Below are positions 17,536 to 26,154 of a DNA stretch of 64,000 bases, one piece after another. Source of the stretch: Winogradskyella ursingii (GTDB taxonomy: Bacteria; Bacteroidota; Bacteroidia; Flavobacteriales; Flavobacteriaceae); NCBI RefSeq assembly GCF_013403975.1, contig NZ_JABFDH010000002.1, positions 558,001 through 622,000 on the forward strand, written 5' to 3'. Under the pieces are notes generated by a model, which did no database searches, was not told where the DNA came from, and saw only the letters and a list, made by a program, of their open reading frames with translations. The position numbers were made by a program, and so were the translations under genes. How positions within the stretch are numbered: the stretch's first letter is position 1; each line of letters begins with the position of its first letter.

Positions 17536-18803
17536 AACTCTTCCATAGAATGTCTTTCGATATCTTCCCTTAAATCGAGCTGACTTAGCGGTTTATTTTT
17601 TACACCAATTATTGCAACTACAATTAGTGTCACAGAGCCACCGAGTATGACTGCTAAGGGCGCTCCAAAAAGTTTTGCAGCTATACCACTTTCTAGTGCG
17701 CCAAGTTCGTTGGAAGACCCGACAAACATAGAGTTAACTGCACCAACACGACCTCTCATAGCATCTGGCGTTTTAAGTTGAAGAATGGTTTGGCGGACTA
17801 CCATTGAAATCCCATCGAACACACCAGAAAAGAAAAGTGCCAAAACACTCAACCACAATAATTTTGAAGCTCCGAAAATGATCATACATACACCAAATCC
17901 AAATACCGAAACCAATAATTTCTTTCCTGTATTTTTTGTTATTGGAATGTAAGTTGTAGCCAGCATTGTTATAATACTACCTGAGGATAGTGCGGCATTT
18001 AAAAGTCCAAATCCTTTAGGTCCTGCATCTAAAACATCTTTTGCAAATACGGCAAAAATGGCAACGGCACCTCCGAATAAAACGGCAATCATATCTAAGG
18101 TAAGCGCTCCTAAAATAACCTTATCGTTAAACACAAATCTAATTCCTGCTTTTAAACTCTCCTTTACAGACTCTTTAGAACCTTTGTTTAAAACAGGCTT
18201 TTTGGTGATTCTGAACACCAAAATCAAAGCCAGTAATACCAAAAAGAATATTATGCCGAGTGTAAAATGCACTCCAATCCAAGCAATCAAGAAGCCACCA
18301 CATAAAGCACCAAAAACATTAGCTCCTTTCCATGTGCTACTACTCCAGGTTGCTGCATTTGGATAGGCTTTTTTGGGAACAATAAGTGCTATGAGTGAGA
18401 AAATAGTCGGCCCAAAAAACGCTCTTAAAACTCCACCAAAAAACACCAATGCATATATACCGAACAAAACGATGTTGGTCTCTAAAGTCGCTTCTACATA
18501 CTCTGAAGTTAACCAAAACAAGCCAAAACTTATTAGAGAAAATAACGCAATGCAAAGTGTAAATAAATTTCGTTTTTCCTTTTTATCTACAATATGACCC
18601 GCGAATGGTGCCAATAAAAATGCAGGCAAAAATTCACAAAGACCAATAATCCCAAGTGACAATGGATCTTCGGTTAAAGAATACACTTGCCATTCTATAA
18701 CTACAAACTGCATGGACCACCCAAAAACCAATGCAAAACGCACCAATAAAAATATGTTGAATTCTTTATAGCGTAATGCCTGGTATGGGTCGTTTTTTTT
18801 CAT
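17532..18803 (-). CDS. MFS transporter
   Basis: 423 residues with about twelve membrane segments. The loop after TM2 reads GHIVDKKEKRNLFTLC, the MFS motif A region (usually G-x-x-x-D-R-x-x-R/K), and a second related loop appears near MRGRVGAVNSMF. The overall look (ALRYKEFNIFLLVRFALVFGWSMQ at the start, MRGRVGAVNSMFVGSSNELGALESG late) is that of the MFS_3/EntS-like group of exporters. Substrate unknown. Its start codon directly abuts the stop of the upstream recJ gene, so both are likely one transcript. Confidence 0.88.
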   Translation of the reverse strand: MKKNDPYQALRYKEFNIFLLVRFALVFGWSMQFVVIEWQVYSLTEDPLSLGIIGLCEFLPAFLLAPFAGHIVDKKEKRNLFTLCIALFSLISFGLFWLTSEYVEATLETNIVLFGIYALVFFGGVLRAFFGPTIFSLIALIVPKKAYPNAATWSSSTWKGANVFGALCGGFLIAWIGVHFTLGIIFFLVLLALILVFRITKKPVLNKGSKESVKESLKAGIRFVFNDKVILGALTLDMIAVLFGGAVAIFAVFAKDVLDAGPKGFGLLNAALSSGSIITMLATTYIPITKNTGKKLLVSVFGFGVCMIIFGASKLLWLSVLALFFSGVFDGISMVVRQTILQLKTPDAMRGRVGAVNSMFVGSSNELGALESGIAAKLFGAPLAVILGGSVTLIVVAIIGVKNKPLSQLDLREDIERHSMEEF

Positions 18804-20495
18804 TTATTCTTTTATATCCTTCAATTTTAACTGCAAACTTGTATTGCCATTCCAATGGTTTTCATCAATAGAATAGGCTAGACTGAATGGTTTTGTGTTT
18901 TTAATTATATCAATTTTGGCCCCTAATCCAAAACCAATACATATAATCTTGTCATTGAACGATTGCGTAGCTGTAAATCGTAAATGCTTATCATCTTCAC
19001 CAACACATTTTCCCCAACCTGTATCTTTAATATTTTGTGACATAAACACTGGCGACATGTTTCCCGGACCAAATGGCGCAAATTGTTTAATGATACGCAT
19101 CAGTTTATCGTTGATTTCTCCAAGTTCGATTTTTAAATCCACTTTCAATTCAGGTGTTAAAAGCTTTGGGTCAATAGTTGATTTGACGACACTTTCAAAC
19201 TTGTTTTTAAAAGCTTCATAATTTTCAGGTAACAAAGTTAGTCCTGCCGCGTATTTATGGCCACCAAATTGGTCGATGTGTTCGCTACAAGCTTCCAATG
19301 CATTATAGACATCAAAACCAGAAACTGAGCGGGCAGATGCTGCCAACTTATCACCACTTTTGGTAAACACCAAAGTTGGTCTGTAATAAGTTTCAATAAG
19401 TCGAGATGCAACTATACCAATAACTCCTTTGTGCCAATCCTCGTTGTAAACTACAGTTGTAAAACCTTTCTGTTCTTTATTTTCGTCGATTTGTTTTAAG
19501 GCTTCTTCAGTAATTCGTTTGTCTGTTTCACGACGTTCAGTGTTATAGTTATCGATTTCCACAGCGTATTGAGCTGCCAAGTTAAAATCTGTTTCGGTTA
19601 ACAATGTGACAGCGTGGTTGCCATGTTTCATCCTTCCGGCTGCATTTATACGTGGTGCAATGATAAAAACTACATCAGTAATGGTCAATTCATCTTTTTT
19701 AGCCTCAGCAATTATAGCTTTCATTCCGGGTCTTGGGTAAGTATTTATTACCTGTAATCCAATAGACGCCAGTGCTCTATTTTCACCTACTATAGGCACA
19801 ATATCCGCACCAATTGCCGTGGCCACCAAATCAAGATATTCCACCAAATCTTCAACCGTTTGACCGTTTTTAGAAGCCAATGCCGTAATAAGTTTAAAAC
19901 CAACACCACAACCACAAAGCTCCTTAAATGGATAGTCACAATCTTCTCTTTTCGGGTCTAAAACCGCCACAGCATCTGGTATTTGATTACCAGGTCTGTG
20001 GTGGTCACAAATAATAAAATCGACCCCTTTTTCTTTAGCATATGCAACTTTATCAATAGCTTTTACACCACAATCTAAGGCGATAATCAACGAAAAATCA
20101 TTGTCGTCCGCAAAGTCAATTCCTTTATAAGAAACACCATAACCTTCGTCGTAGCGATCAGGAATGTACGTTGCAACACGTTCTGTTCTAGTTTTTAAAT
20201 ATGAGGACATTAAAGCTACAGAAGTTGTGCCGTCTACATCATAATCGCCATACACCAAAATATTTTCATTGTGCTCGAGTGCTTTTTCGATTCTAGCAAC
20301 AGCCTTATCCATATCTTTCATTAAAAATGGATCATGTAAATCGTCGAAACTAGGTCTAAAAAAAGTTTTCGCGGCTTCAAATGAATCGATACCTCGCTGT
20401 AATAAAAGTGTCGCAACGATATCATCAACTTGAAGCGCGTTCTTTAATTCTTCAATTTTTGAAATTTCAGGTTTTGGCTTTAGTGTCCAGCGCAT
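18804..20495 (-). CDS. recJ: Single-stranded-DNA-specific exonuclease RecJ
   Basis: 563 residues, the usual length. The DHH phosphoesterase core is clear: YGDYDVDGTTSVAL (motif I), ALDCGVKAID, DFIICDHHRPG (motif III, the DHH), LCGCGVGFKL and, in DHHA1, ASARSVSGFDVYNALE with QFGGHKYAAGLTL. It degrades single-stranded DNA 5' to 3' in recombination and mismatch repair, with Mn2+/Mg2+. It is transcribed with the MFS gene behind it. Confidence 0.95.
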   Translation of the reverse strand: MRWTLKPKPEISKIEELKNALQVDDIVATLLLQRGIDSFEAAKTFFRPSFDDLHDPFLMKDMDKAVARIEKALEHNENILVYGDYDVDGTTSVALMSSYLKTRTERVATYIPDRYDEGYGVSYKGIDFADDNDFSLIIALDCGVKAIDKVAYAKEKGVDFIICDHHRPGNQIPDAVAVLDPKREDCDYPFKELCGCGVGFKLITALASKNGQTVEDLVEYLDLVATAIGADIVPIVGENRALASIGLQVINTYPRPGMKAIIAEAKKDELTITDVVFIIAPRINAAGRMKHGNHAVTLLTETDFNLAAQYAVEIDNYNTERRETDKRITEEALKQIDENKEQKGFTTVVYNEDWHKGVIGIVASRLIETYYRPTLVFTKSGDKLAASARSVSGFDVYNALEACSEHIDQFGGHKYAAGLTLLPENYEAFKNKFESVVKSTIDPKLLTPELKVDLKIELGEINDKLMRIIKQFAPFGPGNMSPVFMSQNIKDTGWGKCVGEDDKHLRFTATQSFNDKIICIGFGLGAKIDIIKNTKPFSLAYSIDENHWNGNTSLQLKLKDIKE

Positions 20496-20548
20496 AGATT
20501 CTTTGGTTACGATTTGCTCAGGGCTTTATATTTTTACTGAATAACATA

Positions 20549-20732
20549 TTATAAAGGCTTGTTTTCAATCTTATTTTCTAGCCACGAAATATTATCCAAA
20601 TATAAAAATACTCTGTGCTCACAAGGATGGTTTTCATAAACTTTGAGCCTTGCATTCAAATCGTTGAATGTGTTATTTACGTCATACAGATAATTAACCT
20701 GAAGCCGTCAAATAAATTTCGCTTTTAAGCAT
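20549..20732 (-). pseudogene. Possible frameshifted small gene (about 61 aa), or a small ORF with a non-ATG start
   Basis: The 314-base gap between recJ and osmC holds, on the minus strand, a 52-codon stop-to-stop frame (20549-20707) with protein-like composition: it reads VNYLYDVNNTFNDLNARLKV, then YENHPCEHRVFLYLDNISWL and ENKIENKPL before TAA. It has no in-frame ATG. In a neighbouring frame an ATG at 20732 begins MLKSEIYLTASG and stops within the overlap, so a single frameshift would join the two into one small protein. Seen directly: the two frames. Inferred: that they were one gene. I do not recognise a family. Confidence 0.35.
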
Positions 20733-20809
20733 ATTAATTATGAGTGTCACAAAAAAAGCCTTCCACATGGTAGAACTACATAATTTAGAAATTCTAAGAT
20801 TTTATTTAA

Positions 20810-21238
20810 TTATTTTTCTGTTGGGTGATAAAATATCTGTGTTTCAACTTTTGCAAATCGTCTAAACATTTCCATAACACCACAATATTTCTCTACTGAA
20901 AGAATTACAGCACGTTCACATTTCTTTTTATTTAAATCTGAACCATAAAAATGGTAATTTACCTCAACAGAATGATAATATCTTGGGTGCTCATCTGTTA
21001 ATTCTCCAGAAACTTCGATTTTGAAATCGTCAATTATCTCTTTCATTTTGTCTAAAGTTGAAATGACATCGAGCGCAGAACAACCCGCCAAAGATGAGAG
21101 CATCATAGCTTTTGGTGACAATCCGAAACGCTCTGTTTGGCCAACGATGTTGGTATCCATTATTACTGATTTTCCACTTGGGTTGTCGGACTCAAAAGTT
21201 AATCCACCTTTCCAATGGGTTGTGATTTTATCTGGCAT
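20810..21238 (-). CDS. OsmC family protein
   Basis: 142 residues of the OsmC/Ohr superfamily of thiol-dependent peroxidases. Both redox cysteines are visible: LAGCSALDVISTLDKMK and VEKYCGVMEMFRRF. The active-site arginine of Ohr-type proteins is not obvious, so this belongs to the general OsmC-like group, and the peroxide substrate is uncertain. Cytoplasmic. It is divergently arranged with the AhpD-like gene at 21305 across 66 bases, so the two redox proteins may share regulation. Confidence 0.88.
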   Translation of the reverse strand: MPDKITTHWKGGLTFESDNPSGKSVIMDTNIVGQTERFGLSPKAMMLSSLAGCSALDVISTLDKMKEIIDDFKIEVSGELTDEHPRYYHSVEVNYHFYGSDLNKKKCERAVILSVEKYCGVMEMFRRFAKVETQIFYHPTEK

Positions 21239-21279
21239 ATTCTTTTAGTTTAAATTCCATAAATCCTATCTTGTACATT

Positions 21280-21287
21280 CAAAAATA
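21280..21287 (-). promoter_or_regulatory. Bacteroidota -7 element (TATTTTTG) of the OsmC gene
   Basis: An exact TAnnTTTG match on the minus strand, 41 bases before the OsmC start codon, inside the 66-base divergent spacer with the AhpD-like gene. The -33 element is not clear. Confidence 0.4.
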
Positions 21288-21304
21288 CCACTAAAAAAAT
21301 AACT

Positions 21305-21907
21305 ATGGCACTTGTAACTCCTTTGTCTGCAGAACACGATTTGGAAACCAAAAAACTGGCTGAATTCTTTAACGAAACTCTTGGATTTTGTCCTAATTCG
21401 GTATTGACCATGCAACGCAGACCTGCAATTTCTAAAGCGTTCATTAATTTGAATAAAGCTGTAATGGCGAATGAAGGTCGCGTAACCTCAGCCTTAAAAC
21501 GTATGATTGCCTGGGTAAGTAGTAACGCAACAGGTTGCCGCTATTGCCAAGCCCACGCCATTAGAGCTGCGGAACGTTATGGTGCCGAACAAGAGCAATT
21601 GGATAATATCTGGGAATACCGAACGCATTCAGCCTTTTCTGATGCTGAGCGTGCTGCTTTAGACTTTAGTTTAGCAGCAAGCCAAGTACCAAACGCTGTT
21701 AATGCGGAAATTAAAAAACGACTTTACGAGCATTGGGATGAAGGAGAAATTGTTGAAATGCTGGGTGTGATTTCACTCTTTGGATACTTAAACCGCTGGA
21801 ATGATTCTATGGGAACTGATATTGAAGAAGGTGCTGTTGAAAGTGGCAACCAATATTTGGGCAAACATGGTTTTGAAGTTGGGAAGCATGATGGGTCTTT
21901 GTATTAG
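21305..21907 (+). CDS. Carboxymuconolactone decarboxylase / AhpD-like peroxidase-related protein
   Basis: 200 residues of the carboxymuconolactone decarboxylase superfamily. The active-site helix reads ATGCRYCQAHAIRAAERYG, with the CxxC pair and downstream histidine characteristic of AhpD-like alkylhydroperoxidases. The layout fits the peroxidase-related subgroup rather than the true decarboxylase. It would act as a thiol reductant or peroxidase in the cytoplasm. The divergent OsmC gene at 21238 supports a peroxide or thiol role. Confidence 0.87.
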   Translation: MALVTPLSAEHDLETKKLAEFFNETLGFCPNSVLTMQRRPAISKAFINLNKAVMANEGRVTSALKRMIAWVSSNATGCRYCQAHAIRAAERYGAEQEQLDNIWEYRTHSAFSDAERAALDFSLAASQVPNAVNAEIKKRLYEHWDEGEIVEMLGVISLFGYLNRWNDSMGTDIEEGAVESGNQYLGKHGFEVGKHDGSLY

Positions 21908-21936
21908 TCTTCAGTCTTAGTCGCAGTTTTAAGCTT

Positions 21937-21964
21937 GTCATTCCTGCGCAGGCAGGAATCTCAT
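21937..21964. repeat. Dispersed palindromic repeat, ATTCCTGC/GCAGGAAT type
   Basis: GTCATTCCTGC, GCAG, GCAGGAATCTCAT: a palindrome framed by GTCAT and ATCTC, in the convergent gap between the AhpD-like and glycosylase genes. The same element recurs at 41496, 43844 and (half) 49216. Confidence 0.8.
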
Positions 21965-22041
21965 TCTTAGTTTGTAAGATTCTTTTTTTACCACTAATTC
22001 ACGGATAAAATTTATTTTTCACTGACCAAAACTTAAATGAC

Positions 22042-22617
22042 TTAATCGCCCAATAACTTTTTAACTTTTTTCCGCAACTCAGGCACAACCAATTCCTCAA
22101 ACCAAGGATTCTTTGCTTTCCAAAAACGATTAGTAGGTGATGGATGCGGAATTGGAAAATATTCTGGTAAGTATTCCTCGTAGCTTGAAACCGTTTCCGT
22201 TAACGTTCGCTTCATTTTATCTTTTAAATAATACTTCTGCGCATAGGCACCTATTAAAAGCGTCAACTTTACATTTTGCAATTTTTCTAATATCTGATTA
22301 TGCCATAATGGTGCACACTCTGGTCGTGGTGGTAAGTCTCCTGTTTTTGCTTTGCCAGGATAACAGAAGCCAATAGGAAGTATCGCAAAATTTTCGGGGT
22401 TGTAAAACTGGGTATCATTAACACCTAACCATTCCCGTAATTGTCTACCACTTGGGTCGTTCCAAGCTTTTGAAGATTGATGCGCCAGTCTGCCTGGTGC
22501 CTGACTTAACAATATGATTTTTGAATTTTTATGAGCACTTACAATTGGGTTTGGCCCTAATGGCAAATGTGCCTTGCAGATGTCACACTGACTTATTGTA
22601 CGAAGTAAATCATCCAT
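22042..22617 (-). CDS. Uracil-DNA glycosylase family protein, Fe-S type
   Basis: 191 residues of the family 4/5-like uracil-DNA glycosylases (COG1573). Motif A appears as ILLSQAPGRLAHQSSKAWNDPSG and the C-terminal motif as PIPHPSPTNRFW. Four cysteines have the spacing of the [4Fe-4S] ligands of family 4 enzymes: CDIC near the N-terminus, then two cysteines 16 apart in GFCYPG and RPECAPLW. The motif A residues (SQAPGR) differ from the GEAPG of classic family 4 enzymes, so substrate range may differ. Its start faces the flavoprotein gene's stop five bases away, so they may be co-transcribed. Confidence 0.85.
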   Translation of the reverse strand: MDDLLRTISQCDICKAHLPLGPNPIVSAHKNSKIILLSQAPGRLAHQSSKAWNDPSGRQLREWLGVNDTQFYNPENFAILPIGFCYPGKAKTGDLPPRPECAPLWHNQILEKLQNVKLTLLIGAYAQKYYLKDKMKRTLTETVSSYEEYLPEYFPIPHPSPTNRFWKAKNPWFEELVVPELRKKVKKLLGD

Positions 22618-22622
22618 AAAAC

Positions 22623-23984
22623 CTATTCTTCATCCTTAAGCATACTTTTTAAGTCATTCGCAAAAGATGGATATGTGAAAATCTGTTTTTTAAATTCGCC
22701 AACGGTCATATTATTATTCATTGCGAGTGCAAAAATATTAATGGTTTCATTGGCTTGAGGACTGAGTAAATGTGCACCAACAATTTCCTGAGTACGTTCG
22801 TTGACTAAAATTTTATACGCATACGCTTGTGTGTTTTCTTTTTCAGCATTATACCAATCTGAAGCGTCTTCACTATAGATTCTAACATTTTTATATCTTT
22901 TTTTTGCCTCTTCCTCAGTATATCCGACCATTGCTAATTGTGGCTGTGTAAAAACCACTGAGGGTACTAGAGGGTTTTGAAATTCCTTTGAATTTTCTTT
23001 CAAAATATTGTTTCCGGCAACATAACCTTGTAATCCCGACAATGGCGTTAACGGTAGAGATTTACTCGAAACATCACCAACAGCATAAATCTTTTTGTTA
23101 CTTACACTTTGCATAAAATTATTAACCAATACACCAGAGTCATCGGCATCGATATTGGCTTTTTCTAAATCTAGTTGTTCAATCGCTGGAATTCTACCTG
23201 CAGAGTTGATAACTATTCTCGCTTTTTTAGTTTTTGTTTTTCCCTTTCTGTTATAAGTAACGCGCAGATTCTTTTTCAATTTTTTAACTGAAGTTGTTTC
23301 TGCATTTAAGACGAATTTTACACCTCGGGATTTAAGTTCATTGGTTAATTTTTGCACTAAAAACGCGTCAAAAGGCGCTAAAATCTTATCACTCATTTCT
23401 ATCATTGTACATTTGCAACCCATGGTCGAAAGCATATAACAGAATTCCATACCAACATATCCAGAACCCAAGAAAATGGCTGACTTTGGGATTTTTTTCA
23501 ACTTTAATATGTCGTCACTCGTTTTAAGATAGTCTGAACCATCAATTTTTAATTCTCTAGGAATAAGGCCAGTAGCAATAACAAATTTGTCTGCCGACAC
23601 TTTTTTTCCTTCCACCATAATTTCATCATTATTAGTAAATTTTGGCGACTGATGGTACAGATCAATTCCTAAATCTGATAAATCTTTTTCTGTATCTAAT
23701 GGTACTGGTTTAGTAAAAGTGGATTTAAATTTTTGAACCGATTTCCATTTTATTTTTGGTGGCTCCACAACGCCCAGACCTTGAAGTTGTTTGGATTGTT
23801 GAGCCAAATCTGAAAATTGAAGTAGAATTCTTTTGGGGTCGCAACCTCGCAAAGAGCAAGTGCCGCCAAATTTTCTCAAATCTGCGATGGCAACAGATAA
23901 TCCGTTCTTAGCTGAAATTTCTGCTGCGGTTTGGCCAGCTATGCCACTTCCTATTACAAATACATCGTAGTGTTTGGTTTTCAT
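22623..23984 (-). CDS. NAD(P)/FAD-dependent pyridine nucleotide-disulfide oxidoreductase
   Basis: 453 residues. The FAD-binding GSGIAGQTAA, the redox disulfide in GGTCSLRGCDPKR (C-x4-C), the NAD(P)-binding GSGYVGMEF and the second FAD motif YAVGDVSSK are present, as in glutathione reductase and lipoamide dehydrogenase. The C-terminal dimerisation domain ends FTYPSFANDLKSML, where the classic His-Pro-Thr...Glu catalytic pair should be: His is Tyr and Glu is Asn. It is therefore not a standard lipoamide dehydrogenase; a quinone- or disulfide-reducing paralogue is possible. It is followed by the glycosylase gene five bases later. Confidence 0.85.
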   Translation of the reverse strand: MKTKHYDVFVIGSGIAGQTAAEISAKNGLSVAIADLRKFGGTCSLRGCDPKRILLQFSDLAQQSKQLQGLGVVEPPKIKWKSVQKFKSTFTKPVPLDTEKDLSDLGIDLYHQSPKFTNNDEIMVEGKKVSADKFVIATGLIPRELKIDGSDYLKTSDDILKLKKIPKSAIFLGSGYVGMEFCYMLSTMGCKCTMIEMSDKILAPFDAFLVQKLTNELKSRGVKFVLNAETTSVKKLKKNLRVTYNRKGKTKTKKARIVINSAGRIPAIEQLDLEKANIDADDSGVLVNNFMQSVSNKKIYAVGDVSSKSLPLTPLSGLQGYVAGNNILKENSKEFQNPLVPSVVFTQPQLAMVGYTEEEAKKRYKNVRIYSEDASDWYNAEKENTQAYAYKILVNERTQEIVGAHLLSPQANETINIFALAMNNNMTVGEFKKQIFTYPSFANDLKSMLKDEE

Positions 23985-24059
23985 AATCTCGATTTACGGT
24001 TGAAAAATACAGTATTTAAAGTGTGTGCGATAGTTCAAAGCATCAAAAGACTATCGCAT

Positions 24060-24731
24060 TCACTTTTTACCCGCTACGCAAATTACAATTTCGCCTTTAG
24101 GAGGTTTTTCCTTGTAATGATCCAGTACTTGTTTTGCGGTACCACGAATGGTTTCTTCATAAAGTTTGGTCAATTCCCTAGAAACTGAAAGTTGTCGATC
24201 TTCACCAAAATATTCGCAGAAATGTCCTAAAGTCTTATTAAGTTTATGCGGACTTTCGTAAAAAATAATAGTCCTGGTTTCTTCGGCTAAAGATAAAAGT
24301 CGTGTTTGGCGCCCTTTCTTCACAGGAAGAAAACCTTCAAAAACAAATTTATCGTTCGGCAATCCACTATTTACCAAGGCTGGTACGAAAGCTGTTGCTC
24401 CTGGCAGACAATCTACTTCGATACCGTTTTCAACACAAGCTCTAACCAATAAAAAACCCGGATCTGAAATGGCAGGTGTACCAGCATCGCTAATTATAGC
24501 AATAGAAAATCCCGACTTTAATTTTTCTATCAGTCCATCCACTGTTTTGTGCTCATTATGCATATGATGACTTTGCATTTGAGTAGAAATTTCGAAATGT
24601 TTCAAGAGTTTGCCAGAAGTTCTGGTGTCTTCGGCCAGAATTAAATCCACTTCGTTTAAAACCTCAACAGCTCTAAACGTCATATCCTTTAAATTGCCTA
24701 TTGGTGTTGGTACGAGGTAGAGTTTACTCAT
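24060..24731 (-). CDS. rsmI: 16S rRNA (cytidine(1402)-2'-O)-methyltransferase RsmI
   Basis: 223 residues of the tetrapyrrole-methylase-fold family. It begins MSKLYLVPTPIGNLKDMTFRA and shows LAEDTRTSGKLLKHF, AIISDAGTPAISDPGFLLVR and LPGATAFVPALVNSGLP, the SAM-binding signature of RsmI, which 2'-O-methylates C1402 in the ribosomal decoding centre. It ends earlier (KGEIVICVAGKK) than the longer proteobacterial forms, as is usual in Bacteroidota. It follows the DoxX gene in the same direction with a 36-base gap that contains a palindromic repeat. Confidence 0.93.
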   Translation of the reverse strand: MSKLYLVPTPIGNLKDMTFRAVEVLNEVDLILAEDTRTSGKLLKHFEISTQMQSHHMHNEHKTVDGLIEKLKSGFSIAIISDAGTPAISDPGFLLVRACVENGIEVDCLPGATAFVPALVNSGLPNDKFVFEGFLPVKKGRQTRLLSLAEETRTIIFYESPHKLNKTLGHFCEYFGEDRQLSVSRELTKLYEETIRGTAKQVLDHYKEKPPKGEIVICVAGKK

Positions 24732-24735
24732 ATTA

Positions 24736-24762
24736 ATTTCCCTATAAATCGGGAATCTTTTT
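24736..24762. repeat. Dispersed palindromic repeat, TTCCC...GGGAATCTTTTT type
   Basis: ATTTCCC, a short AT-rich loop, then CGGGAATCTTTTT, in the gap between DoxX and rsmI. Related copies with the same GGGAATCTT tail lie at 43743 and 44303. Confidence 0.6.
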
Positions 24763-24767
24763 TAAAT

Positions 24768-25124
24768 TTAATCCCTAAGATATTTACCCAAAATATATGA
24801 TGGAAAAATAACAATCAGTCCAACAAACGAAAATCCAAAAATACCATGGCCAGCAGTTTGATGTGCAATCGTAGCCAAAACCAAATTGAAAAAAAAGCCA
24901 GCGTAAGCCCATTCTGTAAGCCACTTACTTTTTCTGGAAAGTATGGCTGCAATCCCCAAAATTTTCAATATTGCTAGAGGAATAACGATATAGCTCGGAT
25001 AATTAAAGTTTTCAAAAAAACCTTTTACCATTTCCGTTTTAGTGAAATACATAAAAGCAGAATATAGAAATATGCCGCATAAAATAAGAGTGCATACACA
25101 ATAAACCATTTGTTTGGTTCGCAT
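24768..25124 (-). CDS. DoxX-like membrane protein
   Basis: 118 residues with four predicted membrane helices, the size and layout of the DoxX/DoxD-like family: a first helix MVYCVCTLILCGIFLYSAFMYF, then the loop FFENFNYPSYIVIPLAILKILG and late helix NLVLATIAHQTAGH. Inner membrane. Members are often linked to thiol or quinone metabolism, but the function here is unknown. Its start lies three bases after the stop of the upstream 255-aa gene, so the two are one transcription unit. Confidence 0.8.
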   Translation of the reverse strand: MRTKQMVYCVCTLILCGIFLYSAFMYFTKTEMVKGFFENFNYPSYIVIPLAILKILGIAAILSRKSKWLTEWAYAGFFFNLVLATIAHQTAGHGIFGFSFVGLIVIFPSYILGKYLRD

Positions 25125-25127
25125 CTG

Positions 25128-25895
25128 CTAGTTGAATTTGTTTTCTACAATTTCAATAAATCGCTCTTCATATTCTTCTTTGCCCTCCCAGTTATTGTAA
25201 TCCGGTTTCACCATTTCCTCAATCAGTTTTTTGGCTTGAGCCGAAGAATTTGCAGTGTTTAATTGCGAAATAACACGGTCGTAGTCTTCGTTTTTTCCAT
25301 CAAACAAATGCTTTATAAATGCAAGTTTATCGTTGAGTCCAATTTGTAACCCTTTACTTTTCAACTTGTCATTCAGTGATTTTTTAGCCAACTCAGCCTC
25401 ACGTTTTCTCGCATCTCCAATTGGCTCAAACTCTGGTATTTTCCCAAAATCTGCTGGTATATTTTCGAACTTTACGGACTGTGGTGGTTCCATACCTTTG
25501 TTTTCTGTAACGTTAACATCAGCCTCTTTTAAAAATGCATCAACAGCATGAGTTTCTTCGGGCATTTGCGCGACCATATCTTTTATTTTCTCCATTACTG
25601 GTTCCATGATGTCATCATCTTCAACCTCGTCCAAATTGATATAAACTTTGTCTTCAACTTCAATTGTATCACTTATTTTGTTGTTGAATGCCGTATCTAA
25701 CATGTCAAAAAATGAAGAGTCGTTACCAATGGTTGGCATATCATCCTCAAAATTTTCTTGTGCGAATTTTAGAACGGTCAATTTTTCATACAGTTTTGAA
25801 ACTTCTTCGTGCATTCTGTCCACATCTTCCTTTCCTTTCAGTTTTAGAATCCTGTGTGCAATGCTAACCAATTCTGATTCTAATTTCTTTTTCAT
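25128..25895 (-). CDS. Uncharacterised acidic flavobacterial protein (255 aa)
   Basis: I do not recognise a named family. The protein has no signal peptide or membrane segment. The N-terminal third is charged and likely helical (LVSIAHRILKLKGKEDVDRM, then KLYEKLTVLKFAQENFEDDM), the centre is very acidic (EVEDDDIMEPVMEKIKDM), and the C-terminal 100 residues (KKSLNDKLKSKGLQIGLNDK, then LAFIKHLFDGKNEDYDRVIS and DYNNWEGKEEYEERFIEIVE) look like a compact helical domain. That C-terminal domain is the most conserved-looking part. It is the first gene of a minus-strand unit with DoxX and probably rsmI. Cytoplasmic. Confidence 0.75.
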   Translation of the reverse strand: MKKKLESELVSIAHRILKLKGKEDVDRMHEEVSKLYEKLTVLKFAQENFEDDMPTIGNDSSFFDMLDTAFNNKISDTIEVEDKVYINLDEVEDDDIMEPVMEKIKDMVAQMPEETHAVDAFLKEADVNVTENKGMEPPQSVKFENIPADFGKIPEFEPIGDARKREAELAKKSLNDKLKSKGLQIGLNDKLAFIKHLFDGKNEDYDRVISQLNTANSSAQAKKLIEEMVKPDYNNWEGKEEYEERFIEIVENKFN

Positions 25896-26093
25896 CTGTT
25901 TTTGAATTTTTATTTTTAATAAAATGAAGAGAATAAAAATTTCTTCATCTTACTCTCGTATACTCTATTTTTTGTTTTAAGAGTTTATGAATCTATGATT
26001 TCAAGAATTCGCATAAAAAATTAAATCATCATTTAAAATTTGATAATGTAATTTGTTTATGTTCATTTCATCCTTTTTGCTTTTGTTTTTTAA

Positions 26094-26101
26094 TAAATTT
26101 G
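26094..26101 (+). promoter_or_regulatory. Bacteroidota -7 element (TAAATTTG) of tdk-alr
   Basis: An exact TAnnTTTG match, 53 bases before the tdk start codon. The nearest TTG sites upstream are too close or too far for a standard -33 element. The remainder of the 259-base divergent spacer (25896-26154) shows nothing else I can name. Confidence 0.4.
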
Positions 26102-26154
26102 CGCCACCTTTATACAAACGAAAAAAAGCACCTATTTAGTGCTAAAATTACGAA

